The notes below the pieces were generated by a model. The model saw only the letters and a program-made list of their open reading frames with translations. It did no database searches and was not told the origin of the DNA. A DNA stretch of 64,000 nt from Pseudogracilibacillus auburnensis (GTDB lineage: Bacteria; Bacillota; Bacilli; Bacillales; Amphibacillaceae), in assembly GCF_003201975.1 (NCBI RefSeq), contig NZ_QJJQ01000006.1:62001-126000 (forward strand), in the 5' to 3' direction. A program made the translations under genes and the position numbers. This document shows, piece after piece, positions 44,478 through 54,127 of this stretch (positions are counted from its first letter, which is position 1; each line of letters begins with the position of its first letter).

Positions 44478-44906
44478 TTATTTTAATGCTCCACTTATGT
44501 TTTCAGCCATCTGTTGCAATTTTTCCAAAGAAAATTGATCATTTCGAGTTACCCATTTTGAATCAAATCCATCATCTTCTCCATATCTTGGGATAAGATG
44601 GAGGTGAAAATGAAAAACAGATTGTCCGGCTAAAATTTCATTATTATTTAATATATTCAAACCGACTGGGTTAAAAACATCTTTAATTGCTTGAGCAATC
44701 TTTGGAACTCTAGTAAACAATTCACCTGCAACATGTGATGGGGTTTCATAAATATTTTTTGTATGTATTTTTGGAATGACGAGTGTATGGCCAGTTGTTA
44801 CTTGACTAATATCCATAAAAGCAAATACATGTTCATCCTCGTACACTTTTGCAGAAGGCAGTTCTCCAGCAATTATTTTACAAAAAAGGCAATCGTCATG
44901 TCTCAT
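44478..44906 (-). CDS. hit: HIT-family protein Hit
   Basis: A 142-residue nucleotide-binding protein. The zinc-like CxFC near the start (DDCLFCKII) and the histidine triad FHFHLHLIPR are intact. HIT proteins hydrolyse or transfer nucleotides such as AMP-lysine or diadenosine phosphates; the cellular role of the bacillar gene is uncertain. AGGAG 9 nt upstream selects ATG 44906; the frame extends three codons to TTG 44915. It is divergent from ecsA, as in B. subtilis. Confidence 0.92.
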   Translation of the reverse strand: MRHDDCLFCKIIAGELPSAKVYEDEHVFAFMDISQVTTGHTLVIPKIHTKNIYETPSHVAGELFTRVPKIAQAIKDVFNPVGLNILNNNEILAGQSVFHFHLHLIPRYGEDDGFDSKWVTRNDQFSLEKLQQMAENISGALK

Positions 44907-45069
44907 CGTGAACAACTCCTAGTTAATTGTAATAGTAAGTTCTAGTTTATCATAAAGAGTCAAACAAGTATATGAAGGATGTGTTAAATATGTATTACTG
45001 TATCCAAAAATGATCGATTTGTAACAGTACAAAACGGAATTTAAAATGGAAGATCAAATGAAATAATAA

Positions 45070-45099
45070 CAGACTACGTAATTCCATTCACGTAGTCTG
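45070..45099. repeat. 10-bp hairpin in the hit-ecsA gap
   Basis: CAGACTACGT pairs perfectly with ACGTAGTCTG around a 10-nt loop. No T-run follows. The remainder of the 439-bp gap must hold the two divergent promoters, but I could not place either with confidence. Confidence 0.5.
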
Positions 45100-45345
45100 C
45101 ATTAAGAAGAAAACAGTTAGCGATCATTGTTGATTTCGGGGACATTTTAGGCATCGTGACGATGCGAAAAGTGATTTTGATTTCTCACTATAAACATAAA
45201 GAATGATCAACACCGTATCGATAATGGATATAGTGGCTATCCTGTTTTCTTCCTTTCTATTGTTAGCAAATCATGAAATAATATACATATTCAATTAAAA
45301 TCATATATACTATTAGGGAAGACATGTTTTAAAGAGGAGGATTCG

Positions 45346-46089
45346 ATGCAACCTTTATTACAAATTGACCATTTAGTTGGAGGCTATTCGAATAAAAATG
45401 TTTTACATGAAATATCACTCCAAGTCGATCAGGAAGAAATTGTTGGTCTAATTGGCTTGAATGGTGCAGGAAAAAGTACAACCATTAAACATATTATTGG
45501 ATTAATGCAAGCAAAAAGTGGAACAATTCAAATAAATGGACAAACATTTAAAAAAGATCCAACAACATATCGGAAACAAATTGCTTATATTCCAGAACAA
45601 CCCATTCTTTATGATGAATTAACACTACATGAACATTTGCGTTTAACTGCCATGGCATACGATATACCTGAAGATGTATTTGAAGAGCGGTTACCATTAT
45701 TATTAAAAGCCTTCCGAATGGAGCGACATTTACATTGGTTCCCGGTTCATTTTTCAAAAGGAATGCGGCAAAAGGTGATGATTATGTGTGCATTTTTAAT
45801 AGAACCGGCATTATATATCGTTGATGAACCATTTGTCGGTTTAGACCCTTTAGGCATTCAATCTTATTTAGAGTGGATGAATCAAATGAAAGAAAAAGGG
45901 GCAGGCGTGTTGATGTCTACACATATTTTAGCGACAGCAGAGCGCTACTGTGATAGATTTATCATTTTGCATGAGGGAACCATTCGTGCTGAAGGTACAC
46001 TTCGACAATTACAAGAACAGTTTCATATGCCAAACGCAACTTTAGATGATTTATATATACAATTAACGAAGGAAGAAAGCAATGTTTAA
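45346..46089 (+). CDS. ecsA: ABC transporter ATP-binding protein EcsA
   Basis: A 247-residue nucleotide-binding subunit: Walker A GLNGAGKST (residues 37-45), signature FSKGMRQK, Walker B LYIVDEPFVGLDP and switch His in STHIL. EcsAB affects protein secretion, competence and intramembrane proteolysis by RasP in B. subtilis; its substrate may be peptide fragments. ATG 45346 follows AGAGGAGGATTCG. It overlaps ecsB by 8 nt. Confidence 0.92.
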   Translation: MQPLLQIDHLVGGYSNKNVLHEISLQVDQEEIVGLIGLNGAGKSTTIKHIIGLMQAKSGTIQINGQTFKKDPTTYRKQIAYIPEQPILYDELTLHEHLRLTAMAYDIPEDVFEERLPLLLKAFRMERHLHWFPVHFSKGMRQKVMIMCAFLIEPALYIVDEPFVGLDPLGIQSYLEWMNQMKEKGAGVLMSTHILATAERYCDRFIILHEGTIRAEGTLRQLQEQFHMPNATLDDLYIQLTKEESNV

Positions 46090-47302
46090 TCCAGTCGATT
46101 TATTTAAACAACGATTAACTGAACATATTAAATTGATAAACCGCTATTTACGGTATATTTTTAACGGTCATTTTATGATTGCGTTATCTTTTACGATTAT
46201 CATGCTTGCTATCTATTACCAAAAATGGCTAGAAAACCTTTCTGACGACTTTCCAGCTGCCTTTGTTATTGCCCTCGCACTTGGTTTTCTTGTTAGTTAC
46301 AATCCGATCCAATCGTTTTTAAAGAAACCAGACAAAGTTTTCTTAATCGTAAAAGAAGAAGAGATGCACCGGTATTTTCGGTTGACATTACTATATAATT
46401 TTTTCGTTCAGTTATATGTAGTATTGATCGTATCTGCCGCAGTTGTTCCATTATATGCTCAAGCTTTTCCGGGAAAAACTAAACTGGATTACGTCTTGTT
46501 GCTAGTAATCATCTTAGTAGTTAAAGGGTGGAACATGGTAACAAATTGGTATATGTTAAAAATTCGGAATCCACGGATACGGATGGTTGATAAACTAATT
46601 CGGGGTTTGATAGGGATTGCATTCTTTTACTTTTTTCTTCAAGAGCAATTTTTTGTCATCATTGCGATCTTATATTTTATCGTCGTAATAAATAATTATT
46701 TTTTAGCTAGAAAACAATCTGGATTAGCTTGGGATCTTTTAATTGAAAATGACCAAAATCGATTAGCATTATTTTATCGATTTGTTAGCATGTTCGCTGA
46801 AGTCCCACAACTTACAAAACGATTACGAAAAAGACGCATGCTAGCTTCATTTATACAAAATTTTATCCCTTTTACTCATACGTCTACATATGATTATTTA
46901 TATCGTTTAACGTTTATTCGTAGTAGTGATTACTTAAGTTTATATGTTAGATTAATCATTATTGGCGGTGCGATTATTCTTTTCGTTCCAAATGTTTGGC
47001 TAAAAATTATCTTTGCATTACTTTTCATTTATATGAGTAATTTTCAAATGATTACGTTATACCACCATTATCAAACAAATATTTGGCTGGATCTTTATCC
47101 AGTAAATCTGGAAAATAGGAAAAAGTCGTTTATCAAATGGGTATCTTTATTAACATTGATTCAAACGGTTATTTTTGCAGCGGTCTTTTTTATCTGGTTC
47201 GATATTGGTAGCGTGGTTTTAACATTTGCTGCTGGATCCATTTTTAACTATTTATTTAATTACGGGTATGTTAAACGAAAGATTGAAAAAGCGAGTCACT
47301 AA
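46082..47302 (+). CDS. ecsB: ABC transporter permease EcsB
   Basis: A 406-residue membrane protein with about eight to ten helices and basic loops (KRLRKRRML; KIRNPRIRM). It matches EcsB in size, order and topology. ATG 46082 lies within the end of ecsA (AAGGAAGAAAGCA ahead). The ecsC gene that follows in B. subtilis is absent; the next gene is the convergent yhaA. Confidence 0.9.
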   Translation: MFNPVDLFKQRLTEHIKLINRYLRYIFNGHFMIALSFTIIMLAIYYQKWLENLSDDFPAAFVIALALGFLVSYNPIQSFLKKPDKVFLIVKEEEMHRYFRLTLLYNFFVQLYVVLIVSAAVVPLYAQAFPGKTKLDYVLLLVIILVVKGWNMVTNWYMLKIRNPRIRMVDKLIRGLIGIAFFYFFLQEQFFVIIAILYFIVVINNYFLARKQSGLAWDLLIENDQNRLALFYRFVSMFAEVPQLTKRLRKRRMLASFIQNFIPFTHTSTYDYLYRLTFIRSSDYLSLYVRLIIIGGAIILFVPNVWLKIIFALLFIYMSNFQMITLYHHYQTNIWLDLYPVNLENRKKSFIKWVSLLTLIQTVIFAAVFFIWFDIGSVVLTFAAGSIFNYLFNYGYVKRKIEKASH

Positions 47303-47316
47303 AAAAGTCGACTCGC
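47286..47316. terminator. Terminator between convergent ecsB and yhaA
   Basis: GCGAGTC (47291-47297) pairs with GACTCGC (47310-47316). On the minus strand TTTTTC follows directly, a good end for yhaA. On the plus strand ATTTAACTTTT follows, a weaker end for ecsB, whose stop lies within the loop. Confidence 0.7.
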
Positions 47317-47325
47317 ATTTAACTT

Positions 47326-48501
47326 TTACTTATTCTTTTCTTGATAAGCAAAATAGGCACCAATTAACATTTTGGCAGCAATTGGCATTGATTTCTCGTT
47401 AATGTCAAACTTTGGATGGTGGTGTGGATAATTTTGCCCTTCTATTTTAGCACCTGTAAAGAAAAATGCGCCAGGTTTATGGTTTAAATAATGTGCAAAA
47501 TCTTCCCCACCCATTTGTGGTGCAACCTCAACAGCTGATTGTACTTCTGAAACTTGTTGACTCGCTTCAAAAACGAGCTTCGTTTCTTCTTCATGGTTCA
47601 TAACAGGGGGATAGCCAACTCCATAATTTAATTCATAACCAGCATTATTAGCAAGACAAATCCCTTTTACAACACGTTCTAACTCTTCTCGAACAATAGA
47701 TTGAATCTCCGTATCAAGATAACGAACCGTTCCAATTAAAGTTGCCTGATCAGCAATAATATTAAATGTATTTCCAGCGGCAAACTTTCCTACTGTGATA
47801 ACTGCTGTTTTTAAAGGATCTACCCTTCTACTTACAATATTTTGCAATTGGGAAACAACTTCTGCACCGATCACTACAGCATCTTTCGTTTCATGAGGAT
47901 AGGCACCATGACCACCTTGCCCTTTTATTGTAATTTCAAATCGATCCGTTCCAGCCATAAAAACACCATTTCTCGTTTGAATGGTACCAAGTGGAGTCGT
48001 CGCCCACAGATGATTACCAAATACTGCATCTACATGATCTAATGCACCAGATTCAACGATCGGTTTTGCCCCGCCAGGTGTTTCTTCTTCCGCGTGCTGA
48101 TGAAGAAATAGAATTGTTCCTACTAAATCTTCTTGGTATTCTTTCATCACTTTTGCAAGCACTAATAATGTTGCTGTATGACCATCATGTCCACATGCAT
48201 GCATCGCACCCGGATTTTTCGATTTATAAGGTACATCTTTTTCGTCTTGAATAGCAAGGGCGTCAAAATCAGCTCGTAATGCAACTGTTTTTCCTGGTTT
48301 GCCGCCTTTTAATGTGGCGATAACCCCATTTCCACCTACATTTCTTTCATAAGGTATATTTAATTTTTCATAAAAATCAGCTATATATTGCGCTGTTTTA
48401 AATTCTTGAAAGGAAACTTCAGGATATTGATGTAAATACCTGCGAATTTCTACCATTTCAGAATAAAGATTGTCAATTGATTGTTGGATTTTTTTGAGCA
48501 A
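47326..48501 (-). CDS. yhaA: M20D amidohydrolase YhaA
   Basis: A 391-residue metallo-amidohydrolase of the IAA-amino-acid/N-acyl-amino-acid hydrolase group. Metal motifs: HACGHDGHTA, LHQHAEEETPGGA and GQGGHGAYPHE, with MGGEDFAHY near the end. These enzymes cleave N-acyl groups from amino acids or related compounds; the exact substrate is unknown. The frame is open to 48546, but AAGGAGG 9 nt before TTG 48501 gives the usual MLKKIQQSIDNLY opening. Gene order (ecs, then yhaA inverted) is as in B. subtilis. Confidence 0.85.
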   Translation of the reverse strand: MLKKIQQSIDNLYSEMVEIRRYLHQYPEVSFQEFKTAQYIADFYEKLNIPYERNVGGNGVIATLKGGKPGKTVALRADFDALAIQDEKDVPYKSKNPGAMHACGHDGHTATLLVLAKVMKEYQEDLVGTILFLHQHAEEETPGGAKPIVESGALDHVDAVFGNHLWATTPLGTIQTRNGVFMAGTDRFEITIKGQGGHGAYPHETKDAVVIGAEVVSQLQNIVSRRVDPLKTAVITVGKFAAGNTFNIIADQATLIGTVRYLDTEIQSIVREELERVVKGICLANNAGYELNYGVGYPPVMNHEEETKLVFEASQQVSEVQSAVEVAPQMGGEDFAHYLNHKPGAFFFTGAKIEGQNYPHHHPKFDINEKSMPIAAKMLIGAYFAYQEKNK

Positions 48502-48712
48502 TTGAAAGAGCCTCCTTCTATATTTATCTACTTTATAGTATAACATTTATTCATACTATACGAATAAATGAGCTAAGATTGAAGAGTAAGAATGATGTTA
48601 CATTATGGAAGCGTAAAACTTGAATTGTGAAACAATATGGAATGGAATATAATAACAGTAACTGATTTTTCAATACTAATCTACAAATTAATGGAGATCA
48701 GAGGGGAATACA

Positions 48713-49402
48713 ATGATAAAAAATAAAATATTAGTAGTGGAAGATGAGAAGGGGATTCGGTCTTTAATCCAATTGTACTTGGAAAGCAAAGGGTTTATCG
48801 TCTATCCTGTTTCAAGTGGGCAAGAAGCACTTGGAATCGTAAAAAATGAAAATCTTAGTTTAATTTTACTTGATATTGAAATGCCATATATGGACGGATT
48901 TGAAGTATGTCAAAAAATTCGGCAAATGAAAAATATACCAATTATCTTTATAAGTAGTAGCCGAGAACTAGCAGATAAGGTTAGATCTTTCGAACTTGGT
49001 GGAGATGATTATATAACGAAACCATTTGATTTTGTCGAATTAGAAGCACGAGTAAGAGCAAATATACGAAGATATAAGGACGAAGAAAAAAAACAGGTTA
49101 AAAAGATATTGCAATATAACAATTTGGAAATACATTTAGACAGATATGAGTGTTATCTGAACGGAAAATTACTACCTCTTTCTACTCGAGAAATGGAAAT
49201 TCTCTTCTTATTAGCCCAACATCCGAATCAAGTCTGGAGCGCGGAACAATTATATGATCGAATTTGGGGCTATGATTCTTTAGGTGATGTACAAACGATC
49301 AAAGTACATATTAGTAATATTAGAAGAAAACTTGACCAAAGTAATGACGGTGTCAATTACATTCAAACGGTAAGAGGCTTTGGGTATAAATTTACTAGTT
49401 AA
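48713..49402 (+). CDS. OmpR-family response regulator paired with the hybrid kinase
   Basis: A 229-residue regulator: DEK/acidic pocket near residues 10-12, phospho-acceptor Asp54 in LLDIEMPYMDGFE, Thr-Lys switch in YITKPFDF and a C-terminal winged helix with LSTREMEIL and IKVHISNIRRKL. ATG 48713 follows AGAGGGGAATACA. The hybrid kinase starts 28 nt downstream, so they form one transcript. Targets are unknown. Confidence 0.9.
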   Translation: MIKNKILVVEDEKGIRSLIQLYLESKGFIVYPVSSGQEALGIVKNENLSLILLDIEMPYMDGFEVCQKIRQMKNIPIIFISSSRELADKVRSFELGGDDYITKPFDFVELEARVRANIRRYKDEEKKQVKKILQYNNLEIHLDRYECYLNGKLLPLSTREMEILFLLAQHPNQVWSAEQLYDRIWGYDSLGDVQTIKVHISNIRRKLDQSNDGVNYIQTVRGFGYKFTS

Positions 49403-49430
49403 ACTTCACCCAAAAAAGGGGGTGCTTAGG

Positions 49431-52400
49431 TTGAAAGTAAGAATATTTGTATATTTGCTGTTCATCCTGTTATCAGTAGTTATCCCACTTAAAACAGCTG
49501 CTAAAGGTAACAAAGAAGTGACAAACGATTTTAATTTTCAATCTAGTAACCCTAATATTAGCAAGCAATTGTTTATTTTAGAAGATAAAGATAAGCAGTG
49601 GGATATTGGGGATGTTCGAAAGGAGCCATTGTTTAGTCATTTCGAACGTAACACAATGACTGTTCCAAACTATGGATACACGTCATCTACATATTGGGTC
49701 TATTTTGAAGTGGAAAATAACAGTACATTTACAGAAAAAGTACTAGAAATTCCGTACCCACCGTTAAATGAAATAGATATTTATATGTATGGTCATAATG
49801 GAGAACTATTACAAGAGCTTCAATTAGGGGCCAAATATCCATTTGATGAGCGCCCCCTTTTTTATCCTAATTTCTCCTTTTATTTTGACGTGGAAGAAAA
49901 TGAACAACGGACTTTTTTTATTCGTTTCGATACGGAAGGCTCCATGCAAATGCCAATTCAGATCTGGGAACGGTCTGAATTTGTCGCCCAAAAACAGCTT
50001 GATTATTTATTCTTCGGAATTTTTTACGGGATTACGGGTGTCATGGCTTTGTATAATTTATTTTTATTTTTCTCTTTAAAGCATACAAGCTACTTATATT
50101 ATGTACTCGTTATTTTGTCGACGAGCATGATTAGTATTTGTTTAAACGGGATTGGCTTTCAATATTTATGGCCTGATTCCCCTTGGTGGAATATGAGATC
50201 AATCGTATTTTTTATGAGTCTTGCTACCGTATTAGGATTGTTGTTTACAGATAGTTTTTTAGATTTGAAGCAACATTTACCGAAATGGCGTAAGTATCTT
50301 TACTTCCTTTTGATGATGAATATGTTGAATGCACTATTTGTATTTATCACTTACCAACCCGCACTTCGTTTGCTTGTCTTTAATTTAGGGGCAATGATCG
50401 TCATTATTTTATCTGCCGCTTTTATTGTGTTAAGAAGAGGAGTGCGGCAAGCCCGATTTTTTATCGTTGCCTGGTCCGTATTTTTATTTGGAGTACTAAT
50501 CTCGATGTTAGCAGATGCAGCACTAATTCCCCTAACCCCTTTTACTAAAAATGTGTGGCAATTATCCGTATCAATGGAAGTTATTTTACTGTCTCTAGCT
50601 TTAGCTGATCGAATAAATATATTGCAAAAAGAAAAAAATGAAGCAGTACTCGAATCACATAAAAGTCAAAAGCAGGCAATTGAAAATTTAAAACGAGCAG
50701 ATCAATTAAAAGATGAATTTTTAGCAATGACATCCCATGAATTAAGAACACCTATTACAGGGATTATCGGAATAGCGGAAACATTACAAAATGGGGCAGC
50801 AGGTCAAGTTTCTAAAAAGATGTATGATCATTTATCACTTATTGTGTTAAGTGGAAAAAGGTTGTCCAACTTAATTAACGACTTATTAGATTTTACAAAA
50901 TTAAAAAACAAAGAATTACAGTTAAATCTTGCACCAGTAAATATGAAGGAAATAACAGACGTCGTTTTAACGGTTTGTAGACCGTTACTTCAAGACAAAA
51001 ATATTCGTTTACAAAATAAAATGGACGAAAAAATGGCACCAGTCCATGCAGATGAAAATCGAGTTCAACAAATTTTATACAATTTAATCGGAAATGCCAT
51101 TAAATATACTGATCGAGGAGAAATAGTTATTTGGGCTCAAGAGTTAGATAACTATATACAAATTGCGGTTTCAGATACGGGAAGAGGAATTCCGGCGACG
51201 AAACAAGATTTCATCTTTGATGATTTTTATCAAATTAAGCTAGAAAATATGCATGAAATAGGCAGTTCAGGTATTGGATTAAGCATTACAAAACAATTGG
51301 TTGAATTACATGAAGGGAATGTTCATGTTGAATCAACATTACATGAAGGATCTACTTTTTATTTCACTTTAAAAAAATATGATGAACAGTCTTTTGCTAA
51401 AGAGGAAATAGCTTTATCCATTCATTCTTTTCCGTTTCAAGATGTAAGTATAACAAAACCAGAAATAGCAAAGATAACGGAAAGAAAAGGAACGATACTT
51501 GTTGCAGATGATGAAATGGTAAATGTACAAGTTTTGTTTAATCATTTAGCTTTAGACGGCTATCACGTTATCCTTGCAAAGGATGGAGAAGAAGTATTAC
51601 AAAAGGTGAACGAAAATGAAATTGATTTACTTGTTCTAGATATTATGATGCCAAAAATGTCAGGATACGAGGTTTGTCAGCAATTGAGACAAAAATATTC
51701 ATTAATGGAATTACCTGTATTGATGTTGACGGCGAAAAATCAACTACATGATAAATTAACATCCTTTCAAGCTGGAGCAAATGATTATTTAACAAAACCG
51801 TGTGAAAGTAAAGAGTTACTATCTCGCGTAAAAACATTAGTTCAGCTAAGTCAATTACATAAACAGCTATTACAATTTAATCGTCTTTTAGAAGAAAAGG
51901 TCGATGAGCGTACAACTGAATTGCAACTTGTTAATGATCGTTTAACAGAAGTGGCAAAATCACGACAACATTTACTTGCTAATATTTCGCATGAGCTTGG
52001 AACTCCTGTTACAGTTATTCACGGATATGTTCAAGCGGTACGAGATAGATTAATTCCGGCGAATGACTCAAATTATTTACAGTTAGTTGTTGATAAGGTG
52101 AAATTGTTAACGAGACTAATTGATGACTTAGCCGACTTATCTAAATTAGAGGGTGGACAAATAAGTTTCCAAAAACAAAAAGTAAATGTGCAAGAATGGA
52201 TCAATGAAATTAGAAAAGTATATAAAATAGAAGTGATGGAGGCAAATCGAACCTTTCTATTTCCGCAAAATGAGAATAATATGTTTTTAGATTTTCATTG
52301 TTTCATTGATAAAGAGCGAATGCATCAAGTTTTTTCTAATTTAATTTGGAATGCAATTAAACATACGGATGAAGAAACAGGACAAATTGCCATCACTGTC

Positions 52401-52658
52401 CAAATTGCCGATCAACAAAATGAGATTATTTTTGCAGTAGAAGATAATGGGGATGGAATTGCTGAAGAAAAAATAGCGTATATTTTTGAGCGATTTTATA
52501 AATCGTATGGGCAAAGTAATGAAAAAAAATATCGTGGAACAGGTTTAGGTCTTGCAATCGTAAAGGAAATTGTCCGTGTACATCATGGACGGATATGGGT
52601 TAAAAGTGAAGTAGAAATTGGTAGCATATTTTATGTAGCACTCCCATTACATGCATAA
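49431..52658 (+). CDS. Large hybrid sensor kinase with 7TMR-DISM sensor and two kinase cores
   Basis: A 1075-residue protein. Signal peptide (1-24); extracytoplasmic DISMED2-like beta domain (about 45-175); seven helices of the 7TMR-DISM type (about 180-400); coiled linker. Kinase core 1: SHELRTPITG (His436), NLIGNAIKYTD, DTGRGIP, SSGIGLSI. Receiver domain: LVADDEM, Asp737 in LVLDIMMPKMSGYE, LTKPC. Coiled linker. Kinase core 2: SHELGTPVTV (His854), NLIWNAIKHTD, DNGDGIA, GTGLGLAI. DISM sensors often read carbohydrate-like or envelope ligands. TTG 49431 is set by AAAGGGGGTG; the frame opens earlier at 49380. Confidence 0.9.
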   Translation: MKVRIFVYLLFILLSVVIPLKTAAKGNKEVTNDFNFQSSNPNISKQLFILEDKDKQWDIGDVRKEPLFSHFERNTMTVPNYGYTSSTYWVYFEVENNSTFTEKVLEIPYPPLNEIDIYMYGHNGELLQELQLGAKYPFDERPLFYPNFSFYFDVEENEQRTFFIRFDTEGSMQMPIQIWERSEFVAQKQLDYLFFGIFYGITGVMALYNLFLFFSLKHTSYLYYVLVILSTSMISICLNGIGFQYLWPDSPWWNMRSIVFFMSLATVLGLLFTDSFLDLKQHLPKWRKYLYFLLMMNMLNALFVFITYQPALRLLVFNLGAMIVIILSAAFIVLRRGVRQARFFIVAWSVFLFGVLISMLADAALIPLTPFTKNVWQLSVSMEVILLSLALADRINILQKEKNEAVLESHKSQKQAIENLKRADQLKDEFLAMTSHELRTPITGIIGIAETLQNGAAGQVSKKMYDHLSLIVLSGKRLSNLINDLLDFTKLKNKELQLNLAPVNMKEITDVVLTVCRPLLQDKNIRLQNKMDEKMAPVHADENRVQQILYNLIGNAIKYTDRGEIVIWAQELDNYIQIAVSDTGRGIPATKQDFIFDDFYQIKLENMHEIGSSGIGLSITKQLVELHEGNVHVESTLHEGSTFYFTLKKYDEQSFAKEEIALSIHSFPFQDVSITKPEIAKITERKGTILVADDEMVNVQVLFNHLALDGYHVILAKDGEEVLQKVNENEIDLLVLDIMMPKMSGYEVCQQLRQKYSLMELPVLMLTAKNQLHDKLTSFQAGANDYLTKPCESKELLSRVKTLVQLSQLHKQLLQFNRLLEEKVDERTTELQLVNDRLTEVAKSRQHLLANISHELGTPVTVIHGYVQAVRDRLIPANDSNYLQLVVDKVKLLTRLIDDLADLSKLEGGQISFQKQKVNVQEWINEIRKVYKIEVMEANRTFLFPQNENNMFLDFHCFIDKERMHQVFSNLIWNAIKHTDEETGQIAITVQIADQQNEIIFAVEDNGDGIAEEKIAYIFERFYKSYGQSNEKKYRGTGLGLAIVKEIVRVHHGRIWVKSEVEIGSIFYVALPLHA

Positions 52659-52816
52659 TGGAAGGAATTTGAACGAATAGATTGTTGGGTTTATTTACTA
52701 CTTTTGTAAAATGGTTTTCCATGGATCGATTTAATTAAGGAAAGGACAAAGGGTCAAGGCGACCCTGCAATGGCAAAATGAATTGAATCGTACCTTTCTA
52801 ACGAAATAAAACAATT

Positions 52817-52915
52817 CATTGTAGAAGCATATCCTTGTTTATTTATCCTGAACTTGTAAAATACGAATCTCTCGTCACAGTACGAACATTTATATCGTCT
52901 ATTTTTAACTACTTG
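52817..52915 (-). pseudogene. Possible ISL3-type transposase N-terminal fragment
   Basis: A minus-strand frame contains QVVKNRRYKCSYCDERFVFY, resembling the zinc-binding head (VKxRRYxCxxCxKRF) of ISL3-family transposases. Nothing more of the enzyme follows. It lies in the leader of the DUF1028 gene. Confidence 0.35.
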
Positions 52916-52930
52916 AGGGAGCTGATTAAA

Positions 52931-53650
52931 TTGCTTACATTCAACACTTTTTCCATTACGGCTAGATGTGCAAGAACAGGGCAATTTGGTATCGCTATTT
53001 CAACGAAAATTCCCGCTGTCGGAAGTTTAACAACCTATGCAAAAGCTGGTATTGGTGCAATTGCATCACAATCGTTTGTCAATCCTTATATTGGAATTAA
53101 TGGGCTCAAATATTTAGAAGAAAATGTATCAGCACAGGAAGTGTTAGACCGTTTATTGGAAGAAGACCCCGTCCCGGAAATTCGGCAATTTAGTATTGTT
53201 GATAAGCACGGCCAAGCAGTTGCATTTACCGGAGATAAAAGTGATTCATGGAAAGGTCATCTGACAGGTGAAAATTATGCAGTTGCTGGAAATATGCTCG
53301 TAAATGAAGCAACCATTGAGGAGATGGCTCAAAGTTTTGAAAAGGAAACGGAACTACCTTTAGCAGATAGGTTGTTACAAGCACTACAAGCCGGACAAAA
53401 TGCGGGTGGCGATAAAAGAGGAAAACAGTCTGGAGCTTTATATATTGTCGATAAAGAAGAGTATCCGTTTATTGATTTAAGAGTAGATGAACACCATGAC
53501 CCAGTAGTCGAATTGACACGTGTTTACAAAGTTGCTCAAAAAGAATTATTCCCATTTGTTCGCTTACTGCCTACACTTGAAAAACCAGCTGGTTCGTTTG
53601 ATTTAGACTCATTTCTTGAGATGGGTATTTTACAACATGATGACGATTAG
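52931..53650 (+). CDS. DUF1028 family protein
   Basis: A 239-residue protein: NTFSITARCARTGQFGIAIS at the start, GIGAIASQSFVNP, and GQNAGGDKRGKQSGALYIV, all characteristic of DUF1028. The fold is Ntn-hydrolase-like and the family is predicted to hydrolyse an amide, but no substrate is established. The frame is open from TTG 52835. GAGGGAG 9 nt before TTG 52931 and family length support the later start. It stands alone before the lysine riboswitch. Confidence 0.8.
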   Translation: MLTFNTFSITARCARTGQFGIAISTKIPAVGSLTTYAKAGIGAIASQSFVNPYIGINGLKYLEENVSAQEVLDRLLEEDPVPEIRQFSIVDKHGQAVAFTGDKSDSWKGHLTGENYAVAGNMLVNEATIEEMAQSFEKETELPLADRLLQALQAGQNAGGDKRGKQSGALYIVDKEEYPFIDLRVDEHHDPVVELTRVYKVAQKELFPFVRLLPTLEKPAGSFDLDSFLEMGILQHDDD

Positions 53651-53825
53651 TCAGATATGATCATAGGAACAGAGGGAAAAAAGTGCTAGAGAAGGATAAA
53701 ATGTGGATGTTATGAAACAAGACGTTAAAAATTGGCATAAATATTATTGTACTTTCCTTGCATCCTTTCTCTAAATCTGTTATATTACAAGTAACTTAAT
53801 TACATTTTTTCTAAATTCACTATTC

Positions 53826-54005
53826 TAAAGTGAGTATGGAGGCGCAAAAACCATAAGTAAATAATTGGAAGAGAATGAGCTCTGTCGATAATTATTGAAA
53901 GGGGAATTTGCCGAAGCTGTAAGAGTCTCATGATCTTACTTAGCTGGGTCTGTATTGAATAAGTGCAGGACTGTCATATAGGAAACTATATGGAGGGCTA
54001 TCTTA
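53826..54005 (+). promoter_or_regulatory. Lysine riboswitch (L box) aptamer
   Basis: Conserved L-box words occur in order: GGAGGCGC, AAGTAAATAATTGGAA, AAGGGGAATTTGCCGAAGC, GCTGGGTCTG, GGACTGTCATATAGGAAAC and TATATGGAGGGCTATC. The 5' and 3' ends (GGAGGCGC; GAGGGCTATC) form the usual junction. Lysine binding should favour the terminator just downstream and switch off dapA. Confidence 0.9.
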
Positions 54006-54038
54006 CGCACGGAAACGTAAATATACATTACTTTCTAT

Positions 54039-54068
54039 GCAACAGCGTGCCGTCGTTGTTGCTTTTTT
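54039..54068 (+). terminator. Riboswitch-controlled terminator before dapA
   Basis: GCAACAGCG pairs with CGTTGTTGC (9 bp, one G-U, 6-nt loop) and is followed by TTTTTT, 60 nt before the dapA start codon. Confidence 0.85.
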
Positions 54069-54127
54069 CGTGTCCAGTATTCAAGCATAGCCTTATATGT
54101 TTTAAAATCATAAAAGGGTGTGGAAAA

